Assembly (NCBI GenBank): GCA_032622095.1
Contig: CP136066.1
Coordinates: forward strand, 151,540,224 to 151,604,223
DNA from: Siphonodentalium dalli
Lineage: Eukaryota; Mollusca; Scaphopoda; Gadilida; Siphonodentaliidae
Reading direction: 5' to 3'
Length of the DNA stretch: 64,000 nucleotides
Under the pieces are notes generated by a model that saw only the letters and a program-made list of their open reading frames with translations, searched no databases and was not told the origin of the DNA. The translations under genes and the position numbers were made by a program. The first letter of the stretch is position 1. Every line of letters starts with the position of its first letter. Shown here one piece after another: positions 1 through 9,621 of this stretch.

Positions 1-70
1 TAATTTATTTACAATATACATGATTTATACAATGGCAGAAATACATAATAAGGTAAAGCAGTATATTGTC

Positions 71-112
71 GGGGGTAGCCTAGCCCTATCGGGCTGTCTT
101 CCTGCTACCCCC
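71..112. other. Nested stem-loop
   Basis: Arms gggggtagc (71-79) and gctaccccc (104-112) pair exactly. Inside them agccc (82-86) pairs with gggct (91-95). The rest of 1-1122 is WDPCP intron sequence in which I see no gene. The role of the hairpin is unknown; similar short G/C-rich hairpins begin other repeats in this window. Confidence 0.5.
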
Positions 113-1122
113 TAAAACAGGTATCAGTATAAATAATAGAATAGATGCTTGTATCCATATCCACGCACACGTACAGACTATAATCATATATAAAACTTTG
201 TAGAATCCAGTACTTAGGGCATAACAAAAACAAGTATTGGTGTGGTTGTGAGTCAATCCAGACGAGTTATAAGATCGAAGGTAGAAAGAACTCACACCAT
301 GAAAAATTATGTAATACTTGAATGAAACCAAATGGTGATTATCCACAACATAAATCAAATTGGAATTGAACTAAGCTCTAACAGAACTCAATTATGAGTA
401 AATGAAATATATATAGATGTAGCTAGTATTCGTGAAATTATACAGTATGTTATTTGGCATCTGAAACTTCTATACAATCTGAGATTCAACATAAGTGATG
501 CTTATTACATATAAAGTTTGGAGATTTAGAATGGCACAGTGAGTTTATTTGGCACAGTCATAGGTTGGAGTTATCATGATGATGTGACATTGAATTTGGC
601 AACTCATGTTGTTGGTCAAACACATTTTTCCTTTTAGTCTCTTTTAGGTGGATTATGTATAGGATATGAAATTTCTGGTATGTTTAAAAAAAAAGTTTAG
701 AACTGAGAAGGGACATTGAAACCCAATAAACACTAGTTGTATCACAGTTATCTGGGAAATCTTGAATAACAACTTCGCACAACAATGTGTCCCACAACTA
801 CATTTATCAATTTCTTGCAAGTGTGGTGTATATACATGGTTGTGATGACACACTGCATGGTTTCAAATGTTTTACTAATTGGTTCATTGAACCTAACTGA
901 CTGCTTTATCAAAGGTGAAAACAGACCAGTACTATTCTGTCGCAAACCAATAAAATAATTTGTATATCACTGGAGATATTGTATTATTCCTGAAAATTAT
1001 GCTCTGCCCGCTAAAGTGGGCTGCCGTGGTGGAAGTAAATTATTTTGTGCCCTCTTGATGAAATAGTCAAGTAAACATTTTCTCTCCGATGAAAAATTTG
1101 TGGGGCAATAAAAGTTATTCAC

Positions 1123-1186
1123 CATAAATAGATCCCTCGCACCAATATCCACAGCAAGCAGAAAAGCTTTATCAAATCGGGCGTAC
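1123..1186 (-). CDS. WDPCP: WDPCP exon: YARFDKAFLLAVDIGARDLFM
   Basis: This 64-base exon runs from an acceptor at plus-strand 1187-1188 (intron end ttacag) to a donor after codon ATG (gtgaat). It supplies one base of a split Tyr/Arg junction, then 21 codons reading YARFDKAF, LLAVDIG and ARDLFM, a very conserved signature of WDPCP. In vertebrates this stretch is followed by DIHYLA; that continuation must be in an exon left of the window. The reading frame stays open past the donor, but the downstream residues no longer resemble the family, which supports the donor at 1121-1122. Confidence 0.9.
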
Positions 1187-4100
1187 CTGTAAGAATATAT
1201 AAAGAATGTCAGAGTTATGGGAGATGACACAACATATCTATGAAAGAATCATAACATGATGCCGTTTCCATTTTTAAAAAGAGAGAGGAAAAAAATCAAT
1301 GCCAGTAACTAATTAGTATGAGGTCTTGCTTTCCAACAAAATTTACAATAGAAAAGTAAAATAAGAATAACAAAAGTGTTTATGAAACTTGTTTTGTAGA
1401 CAAGTTTGCAATAGTATCCTCAAAAAACATTTCAGGAGCATATGGTGTCAGACATATTTAACTTAAAATTGACAAAAAGAGAGCAAAACATGTACAGATC
1501 ACATACAAGCAGTGCAAGTTTCTAAAACATAGTAATATTTGTTGTCCCACAGTCTTATTTAGAATGTGGAAAATAAAACATATTAACCCTATTGTAAGTA
1601 ACTCAAAATAGATAACGAGGATCTTTAGTTCCCCATTATAACAACTGTGATGGTGACCTTGAGAACAAGCAGTACAATACCTCAACAGATGGTGAAAGAA
1701 TCTCCTTGCTAATCGACTGATGGGATCTCGGTACTCAAGGATTGTGTCTTCACTCAGAGTCTTCTTAGGTGCATAAAAACACCCTAGGGCTGCCTCTAAT
1801 TGAGCTGCAACCAAATTATGATGAGATAAAATGGTGGCTGAGAAAATGGTAAAAAGCTAAGTCCATGCAAGGTCAAATTCCGGTTTCTCAGGCCAATGCG
1901 CATGGTCCCAATCCCCGCACATACAATATTTTTATTAGCATTCCAATTGTCTCGAAAAGTTTTAATGAGTACAGCTGATCAGTACGAAATAAACATGGTA
2001 CGTTTTTTAATTGTTTTATACAATGTTTCTCAACTCAAATTTACAATTCATTACTGTAATGAGGGAAGCGAGAGAATTAATTGCCCTTGCCGTTAACAGA
2101 GGGCGTGCTAGGTAATCCGGTCCAAATTAACTAGAGCTTGCCGAAGCCGCGATATTAGCGCGTGGCTGCTAATTGCCATTGGTATATAACAGTAGTATAT
2201 GTCAGTTGTTGCATTAAACATCAATATTTGTATAAGTAAAAGCAGAAATGAATTTGTCCGAATTAAAAGAAGAACTTCGAAAGAGGGGAGCTAAAGTGTC
2301 TGGATGAAAAAAAGAGTTAGAAGACAGGTATGTGTATAAAATAAATCATTTAATATATGTATATATAAGGTGTATAATATTTCGACGTAGTGTCCCTACA
2401 TGTAGTGCCATTTCCAAAAACGGGTCATTTCTCATGTTTTTATTTAATTTCTAAATAATTACTCAATTATTTAAATAATGGCGCAATTACTTCTTAATTT
2501 ATCAATTTAATTCGTTATTATCTAAACGATTGAAGAGTTATATACTATTAAGACATTACGAGACCTCCATGACTATACAAATATCAGACATCAGAACATG
2601 AGAAAAGAATTTCGATTTATCTAATAATCTCATATATATTTTGAAGACCTCTGTATGTTTGTCTGTATGTCATTTATACAAATCTACGATTCTCGACCGA
2701 TCGGGACGAAACTTAGTACGTGTGTGTAGTTTGACCAGGCGGTCGACGTTGTCGTATTGGCGAGCCCGTGCGGAGCCTGCTTTGCGCAGACGAGATCTCG
2801 GAAACGGGTGGAGCTATCGACTTGAAATTTGGTATGTGAATGTATCTTGCCCCGGATACAAATTTTATCGGGTCGCCGAGCCCGTGCGACGCAAGCTTCG
2901 CGCATGCGCAGACAAGATCTCGGAAACGGGTGGAGCTATCGACTTGAAATTTGCTATGTGAATGTATCTTGCCCCGGATACAAATTTTATCGGGACCCCG
3001 AGCCCGTGCGACGCCAGCTTCGCGCATGCGCAGACGAGATCTCGGACACGGGTGGAGCTATCGACTTGAAATTTGGTATGTGAATGTATCTTGCCCCGGA
3101 TACAAATTTTATCGGGTCGCCGAGCCCGTGCGACGCAAGCTTCGCGCATGCGCAGACAAGATCTCGGAAACGGGTGGAGCTATCGACTTGAAATTTGCTA
3201 TGTGAATGTATCTTACCCCGGATACGAATTTTATCGGGACCCCGAGCCCGTGCGACGCCAGCTTCGCGCATGCGCAGACGAGATCTCGGAAACGGGTGGA
3301 GCTATCGACTTGAAATTTGCTATGTGAATGTATCTTGCCCCGGATACAAATTTTATCGGGTCGCCGAGCCCGTGCAACGCCAGCTTCGCGCATGCGCCGC
3401 AGACCAGATCTCGGAAACGGGTGGAGCTATCGACTTGAAATTAATTTGCTATGTGAATGTATCTTGCCCCGGATACGAATTTTATCGGGTCACCGAGCCC
3501 GTGCGACCCCAGCTTCGCGCATGCGCGGATGAGATCTCGGAAACGGGTGGAGCTATCGACTTGAAATTTGCTATGTGAATGTATCTTGCCCCGGATACAA
3601 ATTTTATCGGGTCTCCGAGCCCGTGCAACGCCAGCTTCGCGCATGCGCCGCAGACCAGATCTCGGAAACGGGTGGAGCTATCGACTTGAAATTAATTTGC
3701 TATGTGAATGTATCTTGCCCCGGATACGAATTTTATCGGGTCACCGAGCCCGTGCGACCCCAGCTTCGCGCATGCGCGGATGAGATCTCGGAAACGGGTG
3801 GAGCTATCGACTTGAAATTTGCTATGTGAATGTATCTTGCCCCGGATACAAATTTTATCGGGTCTCCGAGCCCGTGCAACGCCAGCTTCGCGCATGCGCC
3901 GCAGACCAGATCTCGGAAACGGGTGGAGCTATCGACTTGAAATTTGCTATGTGAATGTATCTTGCCCCGGATACAAATTTTATCGGGTCACCGAGCCCGT
4001 GCGACCCCAGCTTCGCGCATGCGCAGACCAGATCTCGGAAACGGGTGGAGCTATCGACTTGAAATTTGGTTTTTGAATAGCCCGGACAACGTCGGGCTCA

Positions 4101-7100
4101 TCGGCTAGTCAATTATATATTTTGGGAAATCTGTGTGTCTGTCTGTTCGCGATGGACTCGAAAACGGCCGAGCCGATTTCGATGAAACTTGGTATGTGGG
4201 GGTGCTTTCGGCCGGGGGAGTGGCATGGGCCTATTAATTTGCCCGTGCAATGTGACCTTGACCTTGAAATCAGGTCATTTCAAGGTCAAACGCCCGAGTA
4301 TCACGGGATTTCGATGAAAATTCTTTCGTATGGGGAGTGTCGTAAGCCTATTCATTTGTCCGTGCGACGTGACCTTGACCTTGAAATCGGGTCAATTCAA
4401 GGTCAAATCGCGAATTTTGACGGGATTTTGACGAAATTTGATACGTAGGGTTACTTTTGTCCACTGGGTGTTTTGGACGGGTCGAGTCGTGACCCCGACC
4501 TGACCTTGACCTTCAAAATGATCAATTCGAGGTCAAATCGGGTAAAACCGGATGGATTTCAACAGGTACTTTTGTCGGGTACTTTTGTCTGGGCAGTGTT
4601 TTGGACGGGTCAAATCGTGACCCCCACCTGACCTTGACCTTCAAAATGGACAATTCAAGGTCAAATCGCGCAATTCACCCAGAGGGGAAACAGCCCGGAC
4701 GAAGTCGGGTCCACCTGCTAGTATGATATAATTATATCAGATAATATAAAAAAATTTGCACATTCTCAATGAGTGTGGGCTTCATAAATAACAATACAGA
4801 CGCCAGAAGTACGCGTGCCGGTTGGTGGAATGTTTGCTTAATGGTGTCACAAAATCGTCCACCAATTCGTTGATCTATTTCCGTGCCTGAAAGTAATTTT
4901 ATTGGCTTACGTCATTAAAGAGTTATGAAACCGAGTAGCGCGTGTCGTTAAAGGATTAACTGGGGAGCCCATCTGGTGTATTTCTGTACACTTATAAACT
5001 GTTGTGACAAATATGAACTCATTTGTTTGACTTACGGTAAATCACAATTTACTTGTGGTTTATAAGGCCAAAAAAAAAAATTTTGGTTCTCAGGCACCGC
5101 CGCATTGAATAAAAAGGGCCGCATTAGGCCTTTTTATTGCAATGCCCGATGTTACGACAAAAAAACTTACGAGAAAAAAAAATTTGAAAAAAAACAACTT
5201 TTTTTTTTTTTTTTTTGGGGATTTAATCAACATGTCCATAGCAGATATGTGTTGAATATTAGTGTGCATTGAGCTCTAACATGTAATGTGTTAAAAAGTG
5301 ACTTGCAGGCTTACAACATAACGTAGATGACTACAATTAAGAAAATGATTAGCTGATCCTCATGCTCTTCTTACAATTAGTCATTGTGAACAACTTACAC
5401 TAATTGTAACTTTATACAATTGAAAGGCACAGGACTAAATTCAGGATCACATATTAGAATGGGGAGTTATCAGTTTTTAGACAACAATAACAGTAGTTAA
5501 TGTCAGGGGCATTATATATTGTTAGGTAATCCCAGTCATACACTGGTAGTACAATGTCATTTTTATATAAGACTAAATGAGTTTATATGCATAACAGTTC
5601 CCTCTACCTTTCTGGTTATTACTAGACAGAGGAAGGTATCTTTGTCCATGCTTACTATGCGCAGAAAAAAATAAAAAATAAAAATAAAACCCTCCCTCCC
5701 TCATTGATTTGAAAAAAAAATTGCCCGAGAACCAAAAACCTTTTTTTTTTTGGCCTAATGTACTCAATGAACTTACGCAATTATTTTTTTAACAGGTTGG
5801 AGTTTTATAAGAGAAACGACAACGTCGGTTTGACTGAAGGCATTATTATACGTCGTCAAAGAACCATGATTCTGATATGATTGACTGTATACTTCCTTAC
5901 ATTGACAGCGATCTGTTTACATTCTCAGGACCGCATTACCTCGAGCGCCACCTGGGCGGCAGATAATCGTATCGTATTCCTCATTGGTAACTATGTTCAA
6001 ACATGTATTAAACATGTGATGTACAGTAATGCCCTAAATAATCGACTCCTTAACCACAGCAGAATTATGGGTAATTTTTCAGGATTTAGTCGGAAATATG
6101 GCTTGTTCTGAAAAATTACCCATAATTCTTCTGTGGTTAAGGAGTCGATTATTTAGGGCATTACTGTATTGCGTCTGCTAAATTTGTATCAATTTAACAA
6201 CTAAGTTTTATGGACATCAGTTCAGGTATTAATGGCCACAGGCAACTGAAATTAATTTTATTATTAAACCCATAGATAACCGATGCAGAGGTGGAATTCT
6301 TCATTGGCGTGTGCCCCAGAAATAAAAATTTAATTAAATAAATTTGGTCTGAGAAACGTGAATTTGTTGCCTGGTTTAATGTTCAATAGTCTGAAATAAC
6401 TTTCCAGGAATCCCATTACTTTATTTACTCAATTAATGTTGATAAGATGGTGGTTCAACATGAATAAATTTATTTAATTACAACCATATATATGTGCATG
6501 TATGACTCCTCAGAATTTATCAATGTTCGATATTTTTAACATAATTTTATTTGTGTTTAATGTTATTAATATTAGTTTGGTTTCTCAATAATCCTGAATT
6601 ATTGTTTTTTTTTCATTTAGGCCAAAGTTTTAGAAAAATAGTTTAGAAATGGCCAATATATATGCAAAAATAATTTCCGGCCAAGCAAAGGTCCTGGTGT
6701 TAAGACATACCTTCCCTATCAGCGTTGAGTGGCATTCGTAGCAAATGATTCACTACGGCATTCAAGCAAGAATAACAGTTCGGGCCATCGGTCTCCCAAT
6801 TCATGCTTATCAGCAGATTTACAGCCTAAAATAGAAAAGTAAAATAAACCTGTATAAAATTTAACTCAATAGAAATCAACTGAGAACCTTTCATGAGAAA
6901 TAGAGCACAATAACAAGGCTTTAGTGATTATTCCACATATGCTACTATTATCTAATATTTCATTTCTATATTTCATTTGCAATCCCCAAAATTATCTGAT
7001 CATTTCCAAGTAATGAATAGGAATCCTTCTACACTTGATTTGTATTTTTTCAGTTTGTCGTCTGCTTATATTTCCCGAACATCCCTTTAGATGAAAATAA

Positions 7101-9621
7101 GCCCATTCCAATGTGTACTTTAATAACTCAATGGGAAAGTCCATTCAGAAAAGAAAGGGTTAATAATGAGCGGGAAATTATTTGATGCAAAAATGTTTGC
7201 ATTTCTATGAGAAGGAGGGATACAATAGCAACAAGTACATAGAACAGAAGTTTCTTCTCAAAATTTGCAACTGGCAGCATGTCCAACATATCTCGGAACA
7301 TGCCAATGGACTAATGAGTTTCTAACAACAGTAGCTTGGTTGGATTAAGTGACATGTGGCTGTGGGGTTGTACTGCGCTCGCTTCGTCATACCCAGACAA
7401 GAAATAGGAACCTGGCTCTAGTGAAGTGCCTGTAAAATGGCAGCATGCAGTAGATTCAACATTGCTCAACACCTGGGGTAATAATATGATTGTTACAGTG
7501 CTTAGAGTCTTGGATAAGTGCTATATAAAAATAATAATTATAATCATTATTAACTAGCATGTGGATTGTTAGCAACATGCAGGTAACTGTCAACTATGGC
7601 CTTTTATAATTTCAAATAGACTTATAATTCAGAATTTCAAACTGGGACTTATCTTTGAATAAAATGTGACAATTTTCACCCACATATCTGCTATTCAAGC
7701 TTTCAAATAGTGTTTTTAGAGAATGCGGTCCCCAGAGGTTGTATTTAGTGATACTATCCCACACAGTGGGACCACACGGGGACCTCACTCTGCTTAGGCT
7801 TCATCTTCTGTGAAGTATCTATAGTCTCAAATTAACATTGTTTTTAGTTACTTTTTCCCTTCTGGGAAATTTCCATAATTTGTAGAATATCAAATGCATA
7901 ATCGAGGTGACTAATGGGTGAACATCACCAACTTCAACTGAGGAACTTCAATCTGATCCTATAGGTCTCCCATAGCAGAGTGAGAATGAGGTTCCCAGAG
8001 GGTCAGTTTGATGATGCTAGCCCACCATGCGGGATAGCATCACTAAATTAACCCTCTGGGTACCTCATTATGCAAATGACAGACACACTATTTGCAGGCT
8101 TGTTGCTATTACCTCATCTAATTGTCTATGTTTTATATATTCCTTAGTTAGCTCCAAGGACGAGAACCTCTCCCTGCTAACCACTCCAAGATGTAACTGA
8201 AACAGCACAGGTGGACCTCTGAAATATAATGTTTGTGACAACTTGTTATCCCTTCCATGACTGTAGCTTCCTGAAATTTTTCGAAAACCCACCATGCGGG
8301 ATAGCATCACTAAATTAACCCTCTGGGTACCTCATTATGCAAATGACAGACACACTATTTGCAGGCTTGTTGCTATTACCTCATCTAATTGTCTATGTTT
8401 TATATATTCCTTAGTTAGCTCCAAGGACGAGAACCTCTCCCTGCTAACCACTCCAAGATGTAACTGAAACAGCACAGGTGGACCTCTGAAATATAATGTT
8501 TGTGACAACTTGTTATCCCTTCCATGACTGTAGCTTCCTGAAATTTTTCGAAAACCCTGTGAAAATGCATTCTGTTATATATGCAAGTCTCCCATAGCCT
8601 CGGATATATACGAGAATACAATGGCCTAACAATATTTACCTTGACCTTGTAAGCCAGAGCCTTCTCTAGATCTTATATATGAGAGGCTCCCTATGGGAGA
8701 CTCGCATATATAAGAATGCACTGGCACAGGGTCTTTAATGCTGCACCAGCGCAGCTCAAGTCATAAAATGGTTAAATTTGATTTAAAGCTGAAGTTACAC
8801 TATGTATATTCAGTTGTATACATAGTAGCTGTATACTCCTAAAATCTACTGCATTCATGAGAAAATAGGGTCGAATATATCTGTTAATAATTATTTGATT
8901 AACAGCTGTGGAAAGATCCATTGGTCTATAAAATGAATCACTGACGAGTTACCCATTAATATCAAATATCTCTATTCTCATGCGATAACATCTCAATTTT
9001 GAAATGAGGGTGAGAGGCTATTTGTTTTTATTGTTTTATCTCATAACCTGGAAAACATACTCCTGTAACAGACAAAAATTAATTTCATTGTTCAAATCCA
9101 ATATTTCTAATAGAAAATGTTGAAAAATATGTTTGACGAGGCTTTTTAACTTCTTGGCTGCTATACGTCAGTACTGAGTACAGATGTAAAATGTCATGCT
9201 GTGTGCTATACGTCCATACTGAGTACAGACATACTTCAGCATTCTAGTTGTTGGCCAATATTCATAACTGGAACTCAGAGATTGGTGCATAGGAACAACT
9301 GTATCTCAAAGTTTCAAAATGTTCCATGATTGTGAATGATAGTCAGATTTTTGGTTTTCGTGATATTGCTGTTATATTTTTCCACGTCATAACATCATTA
9401 GCAGTGAAGAGGTTAAAAGAGGGAGGTGCCTGAGAACAGGGAATTTTTTATTTATTTGGTCTTATTTGCACGAATTTACTAACCAAGTCATAACTCTGGC
9501 ATGCATTGCTTAAATTTACCTGTCAAGAAGCATATACAGGGCATCGCTGTAGTGTGCGTTGAAGTCGGAAGATTGTGGCTCATAAGGACACCATTGAATT
9601 TCATGAATCTTTGGTGGATTC
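1123..9621 (-). CDS. WDPCP: WDPCP (Fritz homologue), C-terminal half, partial gene
   Basis: WDPCP is a WD-repeat effector of planar cell polarity and ciliogenesis. With Inturned and Fuzzy it forms the CPLANE complex at the ciliary base, which helps recruit intraflagellar transport proteins and position septins. Read on the minus strand, exons 9520-9621, 8380-8485 or 8113-8218, 6711-6825, 1681-1804 and 1123-1186 join in phase. Together they encode about 170 residues matching the region after the beta-propeller. Diagnostic stretches are EAVNLLISMNW, VVNHLLR, AQLEAAL, TILEYRDP, RRFFHHLLRYARF and AFLLAVDIGARDLFM. The family is about 750 residues long, so roughly the N-terminal half and the extreme C-terminus are missing. 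Downstream exons would lie left of base 1. Upstream exons should lie beyond 9621 but were not recognised. Identification rests on remembered family sequence; confidence in family is high, in completeness low. Confidence 0.9.
1681..1804 (-). CDS. WDPCP: WDPCP exon: AQLEAAL...RRFFHHLLR
   Basis: A 124-base exon. The acceptor ends ggttgcag and the donor is AG/gtattg. It starts with two bases of an Ala codon split with the previous exon and ends with two bases of an Arg codon. The reading is QLEAALGCFYAPKKTL, then SEDTILEYRDPISRLA and RRFFHHLLR. The motifs TILEYRD and RRFFHHLLRY are characteristic of WDPCP. A more upstream AG also leaves the frame open, but the start chosen is the one whose phase fits the exon at 6711-6825 and gives the family sequence EREAQLE. 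Confidence 0.9.
2183..2208 (+). promoter_or_regulatory. Possible core promoter of the SAP-domain fragment
   Basis: A TATATAA box (2183-2189) is preceded by an ATTGG/CCAAT-like stretch (2172-2182) and followed by an initiator-like tcagttg (2202-2208), 40 bases before the ATG at 2248. The TATA-to-initiator spacing of about 20 bases is shorter than usual, so the start site is uncertain. The arrangement supports this being the true 5' end of the fragment. Confidence 0.4.
2628..4108 (+). mobile_element. Non-autonomous Helitron-type element 1
   Basis: The element begins TC after an A (2627/2628) and ends with a short hairpin (cccggacaacgtcggg, 4081-4096), a 8-base spacer region and CTAG (4105-4108). 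These are the classical Helitron termini: 5'-TC, 3' hairpin plus CTRR, insertion between A and T, no target duplication. Its 5' end (tatatattttg ... ctgtatgtttgtctgtatg) closely resembles that of element 2. The interior is a tandem satellite. No Rep/helicase gene is present. Confidence 0.75.
2700..4076. repeat. 122-126-base satellite inside Helitron-type element 1, about 11 units
   Basis: Recurring landmarks are gagatctcggaaacgggtgg, atcgacttgaaatttg, cttgccccggatac and ttcgcgcatgcgc. Early units are 122 bases (landmarks at 2829, 2951, 3073, 3195 and 3317). From about 3440 a 251-base dimer appears twice (landmarks at 3568 and 3819), made of units with an extra attaa and an extra cgc. The array is more GC-rich than its surroundings. 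Long open frames in several frames and on both strands follow from the repeat and are not genes. Confidence 0.9.
4109..4721 (+). mobile_element. Non-autonomous Helitron-type element 2, abutting element 1
   Basis: It starts TC at 4109, the very next base after the CTAG of element 1, and ends with hairpin cccggacgaagtcggg (4694-4709) and CTAG (4718-4721) followed by T. The 5' end (tatatattttggg ... ctgtgtgtctgtctgt) matches element 1. The interior has diverged tandem copies of a motif around gaccttgaccttgaaat and caattcaaggtcaaat. With element 1 it forms a head-to-tail pair. Confidence 0.75.
4722..5065. other. Remainder of SAP-fragment intron
   Basis: About 340 bases of single-copy-looking sequence between the second Helitron-type element and the Harbinger-type MITE. 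I see no gene or site. Confidence 0.4.
5066..5755. mobile_element. PIF/Harbinger-type MITE, 690 bases
   Basis: Terminal inverted repeats start ggccaaaaaaaaaaa followed by ttttggttctcaggca on the left. The right end is its imperfect complement (ttgcccgagaaccaaaaacc ... ggcc). It is flanked by TAA on both sides (5063-5065 and 5756-5758), a 3-base TNA duplication as in PIF/Harbinger elements. The interior has A- and T-runs and no transposase. Confidence 0.65.
5881..6710. other. WDPCP intron sequence with one Tc1-type MITE
   Basis: Apart from the palindrome at 6024-6166 I see nothing recognisable here. Confidence 0.4.
6024..6166. mobile_element. Tc1/mariner-type palindromic MITE
   Basis: Near-perfect inverted repeat with ends cagtaatgccctaaataatc and complement, flanked by TA. 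Arms include ttaaccacagcagaattatg. This copy lacks the central ggcttgttgccattcatcgg part of longer copies. The CAGT ends with TA duplication are typical of Tc1/mariner MITEs. Confidence 0.75.
6711..6825 (-). CDS. WDPCP: WDPCP exon: AVNLLISMNW...LNADRE
   Basis: A 115-base exon bounded by ctattttag and GAAG/gtatgt. It starts in phase 0 with AVNLLISMNWETDG, continues PNCYSCLNAVVNHLLR and ends PLNADRE plus one base. Human WDPCP has a very similar stretch (INILSSMNW, then AIVNHLLR). It joins without phase error to the duplicated exon upstream (…QLDE/AVN) and to 1681-1804 downstream (RE/AQLE). The 4.9-kb intron that follows carries the SAP fragment and two Helitron-type elements. Confidence 0.9.
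7345..7560 (+). mobile_element. tRNA-derived SINE, 5'-truncated
   Basis: The 3' part reads cagtgcttagagtcttgg then taagtgctatataaaaataa and a degenerate ATT-rich tail. This is the conserved tail type (GCxCTATATAA ... ATT repeats) also seen complete at 12977-13391 on the other strand. The tRNA-like head is missing or eroded. Confidence 0.5.
7696..8102. mobile_element. hAT-type MITE, long form, next to WDPCP exon
   Basis: Starts caagctttcaaatagtg and ends actatttgcaggcttg. Near-identical 8-base flanks ctgctatt (7688-7695) and ttgctatt (8103-8110) are the target duplication. Inner palindromic units contain gaatgaggttcccagaggg and complement, plus a middle block with aattaacattgtttttagtt. Its right flank reaches bases +3 to +10 of the donor of the WDPCP exon at 8113-8218. 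Confidence 0.75.
8113..8218 (-). CDS. WDPCP: WDPCP exon RGPPVLFQ...RQLDE, duplicate copy 1
   Basis: A 106-base exon with acceptor atttcag and donor GAG/gtaata. It supplies one base finishing an Arg codon, then 35 codons reading GPPVLFQLHLGVVSRE, RFSSLELTKEY and IKHRQLDE. This matches the family segment that in vertebrates reads RGPLGVLLF, GVFTRGQLG and QYIHCDEIYEA. An identical copy lies at 8380-8485. Including both copies would shift the frame and run into a stop after about 13 codons, because the exon starts in phase 2 and ends in phase 0. Only one copy can be used per transcript. The donor abuts a hAT-type MITE whose target duplication begins two bases beyond the exon. Confidence 0.85.
8380..8485 (-). 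CDS. WDPCP: WDPCP exon RGPPVLFQ...RQLDE, duplicate copy 2
   Basis: This is the same 106-base exon as 8113-8218, shifted by exactly 267 bases, with the same splice sites and no difference that I can see. It is the first copy met by a minus-strand transcript leaving the exon at 9520-9621. The two copies are phase-incompatible in tandem, so they are either mutually exclusive exons, or one is skipped, or the duplication is an assembly artefact. The frame is otherwise intact. Confidence 0.8.
8517..8771. mobile_element. TTAA-type MITE, family B
   Basis: Starts cccttccatgactgtagcttcc and ends near tcataaaatgg followed by TTAA. It carries the palindromic modules cattctgttatatatgcaag and gcatatataagaatgcactg seen in other family B copies. 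The left flank reads TTAT, a mutated TTAA. Confidence 0.6.
8772..9519. other. WDPCP intron, nothing recognised
   Basis: AT-rich sequence. A short direct repeat (ctatacgtcagtactgagtaca and ctatacgtccatactgagtaca near 9161 and 9209) is the only structure noted. Confidence 0.4.
9520..9621 (-). CDS. WDPCP: WDPCP exon: NPPKIHEIQW...YSDALYMLLD
   Basis: A 102-base exon bounded by attttccag and GACAG/gtaaat. It gives one base, then 33 codons reading NPPKIHEIQWCPYE, PQSSDFNAHYSDAL and YMLLD, and two bases of an Arg codon. It corresponds to the vertebrate segment LVQMQW ... DIYDLLFLRFERGP. Its 3' phase fits either copy of the next exon, giving LLDRGPP. This is the most upstream WDPCP exon I can name with confidence. 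The preceding exon must end with two bases of a codon. Confidence 0.85.

Larger units (their letters stand above)
2248..5880 (+). pseudogene. Broken SAP-domain gene (two exons) inside a WDPCP intron
   Basis: Exon 1 (2248-2327) starts MNLSELKEELRKRGAKVSG and then meets an in-frame TGA at 2305-2307. After it the frame continues KKELEDR to a donor AG/gtatgt. Exon 2 (5796-5880), after the acceptor ttatttttttaacag, continues in phase with LEFYKRNDNVGLTEG and ends at TGA 5878-5880. LSELKEELRKRGAKVSG-KKELEDRL is a textbook SAP motif, a helix-extended-loop-helix DNA-binding fold. The TGA replaces the basic residue usually found there. Many invertebrate genomes carry multicopy uncharacterised genes starting with a SAP motif; the downstream domains of such genes are not seen here. 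Its intron is filled by two Helitron-type elements and a Harbinger-type MITE. The fragment is probably dead unless the TGA is a sequencing error. Confidence 0.7.
8024..8557. repeat. Exact 267-base tandem duplication containing a WDPCP exon
   Basis: Units 8024-8290 and 8291-8557 look identical base for base. Each holds the right end of a hAT-type MITE, the 106-base WDPCP exon with both splice sites, and the first part of a TTAA-type MITE (ccttccatgactg...). Both breakpoints fall inside repeats. The absence of differences means the event is very young or is an assembly (uncollapsed haplotype) artefact. Confidence 0.9.

Noticed and set aside
2641-4076. Many overlapping open frames of 70-127 codons on both strands
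   Set aside because: They come from the 122-126-base satellite, recur in every frame, and encode no recognisable domain.
2700-4076. CRISPR array
   Set aside because: Units are 122-126 bases of continuous similarity with no spacers, in a eukaryotic intron.
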